From Treponema sp. (GTDB taxonomy: Bacteria; Spirochaetota; Spirochaetia; Treponematales; Breznakiellaceae): DNA of 38,696 nucleotides. The translations under genes were made by a program, and so were the position numbers. This document shows, piece by piece, positions 32,477 to 38,696 of the stretch (positions within the stretch are counted from its first letter, which is position 1; each line of letters starts with the position of its first letter). The notes beneath the pieces were generated by a model. The model was given only the letters and a program-made list of their open reading frames with translations. It had not been told where the DNA came from and made no database searches. Where the stretch lies: NCBI GenBank assembly GCA_031258505.1, contig JAIRMT010000020.1:1-38696 (forward strand), read 5' to 3'.

Positions 32477-33015
32477 ATGCCTAAAATTCTCACCCGCTTA
32501 CAACGCGACGTTATCAGCTATATCCTCTCGTCAAATGAAGAACGGGAGCTGCCGGTCAATAGCGCCGCGCCTTATATGCAGACGTTTGAGGGCGGGTTTT
32601 CGCCGCGCTTGCTGTTTACGCTGTTTATGCCAAACGCGAGCAGGGTTATACTGTATATGGCGGAAGAGGGCGCAAATGACAGCGCGGATAAGCGTTCTGA
32701 ATTTAACAAGAGGCGCGAAATAATAAAAAAGGCGCTTGTAGAAATAGCCAATTTTATCATTGATATGGCGGAACATGTTACCTGCGCGTTATCACAAAGC
32801 ATGAGCGGGCGGACTTGCCGGCGAATTATGGGACGCGCTGGCGGCGTTGCGAGGCGTTTTACGCTTCGGAGATTGACGCGCTGCGCTTTATGTGTTCCGC
32901 ATGGCTTGTGCCAAAACTCAAACTGTTCCAGCTTAAAAATATGCAGACTGTAAAAAAGGAAACACATAGTAACGCTGCCAATCACAGTTCTCAGCATCTG
33001 AGCGTCAGCGCCTAA
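32477..33015 (+). pseudogene. Frameshifted hypothetical gene
   Basis: The first about 100 codons from the ATG at 32477 look like real protein (MPKILTRLQRDVISYILSS through VEIANFIIDMAEH). After about 32780 the same frame turns into Arg/Cys-rich nonsense. The +2 frame then reads sensibly: ITKHERADLPANYGTRWRRC-like sequence, EAFYASEIDALRFMCSAWL, to a stop at 33013-33015. One frameshift around 32775-32795 would join them into a protein of about 178 residues. No family was recognised. A weak hairpin with GGGGCTTTTTTT follows at about 33017-33043. It is convergent with the truncated restriction-modification gene. Confidence 0.5.
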
Positions 33016-33079
33016 GACCCGATCAAGAGCGGGGCTTTTTTTGCGTTTTGCCATGACTGCTGTTCAACGTATTGTAACA

Positions 33080-35056
33080 TTACGGTTTTGATGCTTGTGG
33101 AACCCGCGTGATGTCAAAGCCGTCGTATGCGCAAAACATCCAGCAGGGATCAAAAAAGGACGCCGGCATATTTTGGTTATAAGGGTCCCATTCGCGCAGT
33201 TTTTTAGCAACAGCAGGGGAAATAACGCGATATTCCTGCATTAAGGCGGATATATCGGCGCGGATTCGCCGGTCGCTATGACGCGACAGCGTCTTTTCCT
33301 TTGCGCTTGCCGCATTGAAATACTGGCGGCGAATTTCAAGTAATTCACGCTGTTTTATTTGTATAAGCGGAGCGTTTAACAAAAAGAGCTTGCCGCTGTT
33401 TTTGGGTATGGCGGCGCGCATATTCGCTACGGCAAACTGGGTTTCAAGGTTCGGCAGCGGGCATATACCAAAGTTGTCTCTGGTTTTATCAGGGCTTTGT
33501 CCGGCAATAAACAAAATAAAAAAACGCAGTTTGCTGATTTCTATTGCAATGGGCTGTATATCAACGCCATAAATGCGCTCGATTAAATACCATTCGCGGC
33601 GTTCCTTATTATCAGGATTGAGTTTATCAAGAATAAACATGAGTTTGTTCAGAACGTCAATGAGAAAAGCGCCGGAACCACAGGCTGGGTCAATGATTTT
33701 GCAGGTATCAATGGCGTTTAGTAAAACAGCGGTTTGCTTTTCGCTGAACCCATGAGGGACATCGGTGTACGAAAAAAGCGTGTCCAGGCTTTCGCTGTAT
33801 TCAGCGCCAGTATTTTTCAGCTTTTGCCATAAATACGCTTTAAGCGATTCGCTTTCGCGGGACGGGTAAAACGCGCTGGAGAGGTTTTCAAGCACAGCGC
33901 CCAGAATGTCCGGAGTAATGGCTATGTCAATATCCTGCGGCGTGTTTTCCTCAAGGGTAAAATAATAGCGGCTGAAAAGCGGAATGACGCCGTCGCGCGC
34001 GCTGTCGCCCCAGAAAAGCGCGTTTGGCACAAAGGCGGCGCGGTCTTTTTCACGACTGAAACCGTCGATATATTGCTGGCTTATACCGCCAACCATGCTG
34101 TCCAGACATTCAAAAAGACCGCTGTTAAGAAAAGGAATTGTTTTAAATAAATCAACAAACGCTGAATGGCTTATGGCAAAAAGCGAATCGCCTTTCTGGT
34201 CCCGGTAGAGCGTCTTGATTCCATAATGGGGATTTTGCTTTGATTTGCTATCATCGGTGAAGGCGCGCTCGGCGATATGTTTATTTAACGTAGCAAAAAA
34301 CAGGTTCTGGATTATGCCGTTATAATATGCGCCGCTTGTTTTACTTGCCGCGTCAAAATTGTTCAGGATGCGCTCCATTTCTTTTTTATCAAAAACCCAT
34401 GAAGGAATAAGACTTTTTTGGTTGATAAACCAGACAAAAATGAGCCGCGTAATAAGCCGGATAAGACGCTGTTTGTTGTCGTTCTGCGTTAATATAACAT
34501 TATAACCACGACCTTCTGGAAAACGCGCCAGCGTTACAGCCCATTTATGCCACGCGGCTATGTTTTGACAGAAATCTCTGACAACAGCGTCAACGGCGAA
34601 GCGCGAGAATAAGTCTTCAACGCCGTTTACTTTTACGGTAAGCGTCTTTTCAGCCGCGCGGGTTTCGCGGTTTTCCCCCAGAGGGAACGAATAGCGGGAA
34701 GGCTTGCCGCGGTAAAGCTTGCCGCTGTGCGCCAGCGAGAAACGGTAGGTCGCGGGCTTGTCCTCCGGTACAAAAATGATGAGGGCGAGGTTTTTATCGC
34801 TATGTCTGAGCAATAAACGAAACGCCTCTTTTGCCGTGCTGGAGCGGCTTGCGTTGCTGGCATGGATAAGCTCGAACACATCAAGCCCCAGCGAGGGACT
34901 GGTTCCCAGTCGCGTTACCCGCCGCGTGTACTCGCTGGAGAAAGCGATTGCTTCGCCGTTTCCGTCCGTCTGGAAATCGTCTGGCAGGAAGGTTCTGGTT
35001 AGGAACTGGAGAAAGGCGCTGCGCTTGTATGCCTGTCCAAAATTAAACGAGGCCAT
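33080..35056 (-). pseudogene. Eco57I-like type IIG restriction-modification protein, truncated before motif IV
   Basis: A 658-residue N-terminal portion of a type IIG/Eco57I-like enzyme. The front part (ASFNFGQAYKRSAFLQFL, LDVFELIHASN, LALIIFVPEDKPATYRFSLA) matches the nuclease and linker region. SAM motif I is IDPACGSGAFLIDVL, followed by RIYGVDIQPIAIEISKLRFFI. The protein ends FFDPCWMFCAYDGFDITRVPQASKP and stops. Intact relatives read FDIVIGNPPY at that point, so the NPPY catalytic motif and the whole target-recognition part are missing; full proteins are usually about 1,000 residues or more. The ATG at 35056 is used; a GTG at 35062 is also possible. It is likely inactive for methylation, and no partner gene is adjacent. 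Confidence 0.8.
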
Positions 35057-35143
35057 GAACACCAGTATACCACAGCATAACGGCGTAAAGCGACTTCATT
35101 GTTGGGCAGCGATACTCTACAAAAAGACGGCCGTAATCTTTTA

Positions 35144-36094
35144 CTACCATACTGCTGGCTTTCCCGCCGGCGCTTCTATCTTTACCGTATCGCCGGATGG
35201 TTCAATTACAAAGAAGCCCTTCTGTATGGCATAGGTTCTTGCCTTTTTCGTCATCTTTATCCCGGCCATGGCCCCGTACAACTTCCGGTCGCCTAACAAG
35301 CGATTTGGCTTACTGTGCAATAGCGCCATGTGCTTCAGATGCTGATTTACATCGCGCACGGTCATTTGCGTCTTGGCTTCAATCGCTAACGCCATAGTTC
35401 CATTGAGCATGAGCATATCTATCTCGGCAAGTAATCGCTTTGTCCCTTTCTCACACGCCTCATAGTTAGCTATCGACTCCTCAAAGTCATAACCCAGCGC
35501 ATGGAACTTCTCAAACAAGTCAGTGGTCAACAAACCCTCAGCAATATCGCCAAGCATATTCCCAATGCCGCCCAGATTCTTCGACACCTCCTCAACCTTT
35601 CTCGACATTTCCTCAACCTTCCTGCTTGTTTCGGCAACTATCTTGCGTGTTTCATCGAGTCCCTTGCTTGTTTCGGCAACTATCTTACGCGTTTCATCGA
35701 GTCCCTTACTTGTTTCGGCAACTATCTTACGCGTTTCATCGAGCCCCTTGCTAAATTCCTCAATCTGTTTATCTGTTTTTGCGAATTGCTCCTCCATCTT
35801 CCTATGAGACTCTGCAAGCCGCTCGTCTATCTTCCTACGAGACTCTGCAAGCCGTTCCTCCATCTGTCTATGAAACTCTTCAAGCCGCTCGTCCATCTGC
35901 TTACGAGATTCTGCAAGCCGCTCGTCCGTCTTCCTATGAGACTCTTCAAGCCGCTCGTCCATCTGCTTACGAGATTCTGCAAGCCGCTCGTCCGCTTTCA
36001 GGCCCATCTCGCTGATTTGCCTACCCGTTTCTTGTAGATATGCCCACACCTCAGTCGGTGTGGGCGAGTTTACTGCCAAAGTTCGTTTAGCCAT
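35144..36094 (-). CDS. DUF3782-like coiled-coil protein with PD-(D/E)XK nuclease-like domain
   Basis: A 316-residue protein from the ATG at 36094, chosen because AAGGAGG lies 9 nt upstream. Residues 35-111 are seven hendecads of the type DERLAESRKQM. Residues 115-156 are three 14-residue units (SKGLDETRKIVAET), then two heptads (SRKVEEM and SRKVEEV) to 170, all predicted coiled coil. The C-terminal domain (about 172-316) has D226 in AEIDML and E239-x-K241 in AIEAKT, the layout of a PD-(D/E)XK nuclease core. Such proteins are common in repeat-rich bacterial genomes, often in multiple copies; their role is not established. It lies between a truncated restriction-modification gene and an Rsm22-type gene. 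Confidence 0.78.
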   Translation of the reverse strand: MAKRTLAVNSPTPTEVWAYLQETGRQISEMGLKADERLAESRKQMDERLEESHRKTDERLAESRKQMDERLEEFHRQMEERLAESRRKIDERLAESHRKMEEQFAKTDKQIEEFSKGLDETRKIVAETSKGLDETRKIVAETSKGLDETRKIVAETSRKVEEMSRKVEEVSKNLGGIGNMLGDIAEGLLTTDLFEKFHALGYDFEESIANYEACEKGTKRLLAEIDMLMLNGTMALAIEAKTQMTVRDVNQHLKHMALLHSKPNRLLGDRKLYGAMAGIKMTKKARTYAIQKGFFVIEPSGDTVKIEAPAGKPAVW

Positions 36095-36226
36095 CGAAAT
36101 ACCTCCTTTTTGATTATACCTCTTCTTAGCCCATATTTCATCATTGTTAAAGCCGAAAGTTTCCGGTCCAGTATCACACTGAACATATAGCGCTCGCTTC
36201 AACACGCTTCAACGCGGTATGGTTCC

Positions 36227-37399
36227 CTAAATCTTAACCACAAGCGCGCGGCTTTTCGGGTCTCGCGGTAAGGGAGAACGCTCGTCCGGCGGGTCAAGAT
36301 GCAACAACGCGCCAGATGGCCGCTGTTCCAACGCGGCTCTGCTTCCAGTGAGGAGAACGAGACCCCGCGCTGAACAGGCATATCTGCCGTACAAAGGTGC
36401 GCCCACCGGAAAGGCGTCGGAAATGACCCGCGTTATAAAACCCTCCGACATATCGTCCGGCTTGCCTGCCATGAGAAAGCTCATGGTCGCCCGTTCTTTG
36501 GGAATACCAGCCGCGTCGGAAAGCTTGTGCAAAGGCTTTGGCGCATCGCTCGTGTCAAAGGCGAAATGGCACCACTTCGCCTTGCCGTGATTCGAGCCGT
36601 CGCCTGAACAGGGACAGCGTTCCGTATGGGGACAAGGCGCACGGGGCGTACGGCCTCGCTCGATAAGTGCGGCGCGTAACGCGGCGATAAATATGCCTGA
36701 TTGCGGAATCCCCGGCTCCACCACAAGCACCGAAGCAGCCTCGGTGATAAGCGAGGTGAGTAGCTGCACATTCCTTTCCGCAAAGGCCGTAAGCGCCGCT
36801 GACTGACCGTGTGCTATATCCCAGAATAGCTCGTTGAACACATTGATTGCTGTAACAAGAGCGGCTTTCGGTCCCCGCAGTTCCGCGCCCAGCGGAGCGC
36901 GAATCAAACGGATAGTCCATGAACTGTTTCCGCCGCTCAGGGCGTCGAAGAGCTTTTTACCCGCGTCAAGCGCCGCGCCAGTCTTATCCAAACAGCGCAG
37001 TTCCAGCCGCCGTTTCCGCAGTTCAGGCCGCGCAATCCAGAGCGCAAGCGGCAAGGTAAGCGGCCCAGACCCCAGGTCAACGATGCTGTCCCCATCGCTA
37101 AGGGTGAGCGGCAGGGCTGGAAGCAGCCTGCAGAGCCGGTACACGTTCCACGGCAGGAAGTAGCGCAGGTATGCTGAGAGGAATGGCGCCTTTCCCAGAT
37201 AGGCTCCGCCCCGCTCACCCCGGTTGAACGTGAGCAGGCTGGAAAGCGTGGCCACATCACGCGGGAGACCAGCGCGGAATCGTCCGGGCAGGGGGAATAG
37301 TTCGTCCACAAGCGCGGGAATACGGTCAACGAGGTGATGGGAAACGTCATCAAGACGCGGGAAGAGCGGTAAAACAGATTCATTTATCGTAAAAGACAT
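36227..37399 (-). CDS. Rsm22-family ribosomal methyltransferase-like protein
   Basis: A 390-residue protein of the Rsm22 family (PF09243). It has a SAM-binding fold with SIVDLGSGPLTLPLAL near residue 105 and AINVFNEL further on. The late signature CPHTERCPC followed by KAKWCHF (about 255-280) is a four-cysteine cluster that, in mitochondrial METTL17/Rsm22, binds [4Fe-4S]. The family is associated with small-subunit ribosome assembly; methylation activity is not proven for all members. A further segment resembles KERATMSFLMAGKP of homologues. The ribosome site is weak. It is probably monocistronic. Confidence 0.85.
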   Translation of the reverse strand: MSFTINESVLPLFPRLDDVSHHLVDRIPALVDELFPLPGRFRAGLPRDVATLSSLLTFNRGERGGAYLGKAPFLSAYLRYFLPWNVYRLCRLLPALPLTLSDGDSIVDLGSGPLTLPLALWIARPELRKRRLELRCLDKTGAALDAGKKLFDALSGGNSSWTIRLIRAPLGAELRGPKAALVTAINVFNELFWDIAHGQSAALTAFAERNVQLLTSLITEAASVLVVEPGIPQSGIFIAALRAALIERGRTPRAPCPHTERCPCSGDGSNHGKAKWCHFAFDTSDAPKPLHKLSDAAGIPKERATMSFLMAGKPDDMSEGFITRVISDAFPVGAPLYGRYACSARGLVLLTGSRAALEQRPSGALLHLDPPDERSPLPRDPKSRALVVKI

Positions 37400-37490
37400 G
37401 ACAAGAGCTTATCAGCTATTTTTCATTTTGACTTGAGTAGGTTGTGATACCTGTGTTTCACGATTGGCATGAATGAAATTATCTGAACGT

Positions 37491-37949
37491 ATCTATGTTG
37501 AAAAAGAAGCCTCTGGCATGATTAACAAAGGCGCGATCAGTTAGAACAGCGCGACAAACTGTACTGGTCGTCCCAGAAACTTTTCTGCCTGCCCAAGAAA
37601 CCTTTGCAGCAGCGCGTATATCGAAAGCGTTACCACTGATTAAAGGCGCGATCATCTATAACAAAGCCCTTATAGGCGCTGAATCAAACATCGGAGAAGG
37701 CAGCGCATTTTCGATGAAGGGCGGTTTTATAAGCGATAACACTGTAGAGCAATATGTGGCGGCGGCGCAAATGTCGAGGAGAACAGCACGTTTACTGCCA
37801 AAGGCAGTCTTGTTACCCAAAACAAAACCGGCAAACAGGGGAGTACCTTTGCCATATTGGTTCAAAGCCCCTTCGTGAAAACGTGTTTTGAGGGCAATGC
37901 AGTCCCTTACGCTCAAAGCGCCTTGATGGTATACTTCCTTTATGTATAA
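37491..37949 (+). pseudogene. Decayed beta-helix repeat surface protein
   Basis: Fragments in two frames match the repeat style of treponemal right-handed beta-helix proteins. IYVEKEASGMINKGAIS is followed by a stop. IKGAIIYNKALIGAESNIGE and GSAFSMKGGFISDNTVEQY run from about 37639. After a frameshift at about 37755, GGGANVEENSTFTAKGSLVTQ continues to NAVPYAQSALMVYFLYV and a stop at 37947-37949. In intact proteins units of the form TFTMSGGTISGNT alternate with GGGVYV. At least one stop and one frameshift make this a relic. It overlaps the HflX start by 8 bp. The rest of 37400-37490 shows nothing. Confidence 0.6.
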
Positions 37950-38696
37950 TCTCGAAGAGAAAGCTACCCGCGCCGCGCTTGTCGGCGTTTATGACGAAAC
38001 AACAGCAAAAGAAGAGGCTGAGTCTCTTTCAGAAGAATTGGCAAGCCTTGCCAAGACACTGGGGCTTGAAATCGTTGCGAGGGAACTGGTTCATGTCCGC
38101 GAAAAGTCTGCTAAATACGGCATGGGAACCGGCAAGGCCGCAGAACTGGTTGAAAAGGCAAGAGAACTAGAAGCAGACTGTCTGGTGCTGGACTGGGAAC
38201 TCTCGCCAGCGCAGCAGCGCAACTGGGAAGACATAGCTGGTATCCCCACGATTGACCGGCGCGAACTCATTATCCAGATATTCGCGGACCGCGCCAAAAC
38301 ACGGGAGGCGTCGCTTCAGGTGGAACTTGCCGGCTTGCGCTATTCGCTGCCAAGATTGAGCCATAAGTACATCAACCTTTCGCGGCAGAGAGGCGGGCGT
38401 TATGGTACCAAAGGTTCCGGCGAAACCAAGCTGGAAACCGACCGGCGTCAAGTACAAATGCGTATCCATAAGCTGGAGCGTGATATTGAAGAGGTACGCA
38501 AGCAGCGCGCTTTGCAACGAGAACAGCGGGAAAAGCGGGGCATCAATGCGTGCGCCCTGGTCGGTTACACAAATGCGGGTAAGTCATCACTGCTCAACGC
38601 CATTACCGGCTCTGAGGTCTTTGTTGAAGATGAACTATTCGCCACGCTTGATCCGACCAGCCGCCGCCTGCGCCTGTCGTCAGGAAAAACAGCGAT
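37942..38696 (+). CDS. hflX: GTPase HflX (partial, runs off the right edge)
   Basis: The first 251 residues of HflX are in the window. The N-terminal HflX domain includes GMGTGKAAEL, the nucleotide-binding-domain segment common to the family, LVLDWELSPAQQRNWE, DRRELIIQIFADRAKTREASLQ (in part), and the glycine-rich RQRGGRYGTKGSGETKLETD. A coiled-coil linker follows, then the G1 loop GYTNAGKSS and the switch I FATLDPTSRRL. HflX rescues stalled ribosomes, splitting 70S under stress. The C-terminal part of the G domain lies outside. The gene is left open by the window end, not truncated in itself. The ATG at 37942 lies inside the end of a relic, and the upstream ribosome site is weak. Confidence 0.93.
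   Translation, partial: MYNLEEKATRAALVGVYDETTAKEEAESLSEELASLAKTLGLEIVARELVHVREKSAKYGMGTGKAAELVEKARELEADCLVLDWELSPAQQRNWEDIAGIPTIDRRELIIQIFADRAKTREASLQVELAGLRYSLPRLSHKYINLSRQRGGRYGTKGSGETKLETDRRQVQMRIHKLERDIEEVRKQRALQREQREKRGINACALVGYTNAGKSSLLNAITGSEVFVEDELFATLDPTSRRLRLSSGKTA

Noticed and set aside
33090-33115. Inverted NPPY coding segment (AACCCGCGTGAT on the plus strand)
   Set aside because: The resemblance to an NPPY codon string is short and imperfect and could be chance; no inverted flanks support it.
35501-36037. 178-codon plus-strand frame with leucine-rich repeats
   Set aside because: It is the complement of the coiled-coil repeats of the minus-strand gene, which has a strong ribosome site.

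Overview
The window looks like a piece of a spirochaete chromosome, most likely a gut-type Treponema. The reasons are a combination of features: an Rnf-type operon, a LolDCE-like ABC system next to a LolA-like protein, an RND/MMPL exporter of the HAE3 type, a decayed beta-helix repeat protein, and very repeat-rich intergenic DNA. This assignment rests on family recognition, not on a database search. No rRNA, tRNA, CRISPR array or intact insertion sequence was seen.

Layout, left to right. 1-4394 holds a corrinoid-type UroD/MtaA methyltransferase homologue, a transglutaminase-like protein, an IS630 remnant, palindromic MITE-like elements and several short tandem repeats. 4395-10807 is a plus-strand block: a DUF3793 protein, a flavodoxin, a DUF2325 protein, a BtuFCD/FecBCD-type ABC importer and a large membrane protein with a degenerate M28-like domain. 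A strong promoter with palindromic operator-like sites lies in front of it. 11310-13133 is a chemotaxis receptor. 13293-19296 is a tightly overlapping minus-strand operon, rnfC-rnfD-rnfG-rnfE-rnfA followed by a GH57-like gene. 19365-20904 holds a three-helix membrane protein and a divergent PAP2 protein.

21140-25799 encodes an ABC ATPase, two FtsX/MacB-type permeases and a LolA-like periplasmic protein, probably a lipoprotein or envelope trafficking system. 26422-29002 is an AGCS sodium:amino acid symporter with an M20 amidohydrolase, suggesting release and uptake of amino acids from acylated substrates. 29289-31967 is an HAE3 RND transporter with a Phe-Gly-rich acidic insert. 32477-37949 is a decayed or accessory stretch: a frameshifted gene, an Eco57I-like restriction-modification gene cut off just before its catalytic motif, a coiled-coil PD-(D/E)XK-like protein, an Rsm22-type methyltransferase and a beta-helix relic. 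HflX begins at 37942 and runs off the right edge.

Two things stand out. First, the Rnf operon lacks rnfB, and nearly every flavin-anchoring and membrane [2Fe-2S] motif in it appears lost while the RnfC [4Fe-4S] cysteines remain. It is translationally linked to a GH57-like protein whose two catalytic acids are also missing. This could be a repurposed, non-canonical Rnf-like complex. Second, at least eight locus-specific tandem arrays or short repeats, mostly of 21-24 bp units, sit at gene ends. In one of them the hairpin stem changes on both sides together, which suggests that structure is maintained.
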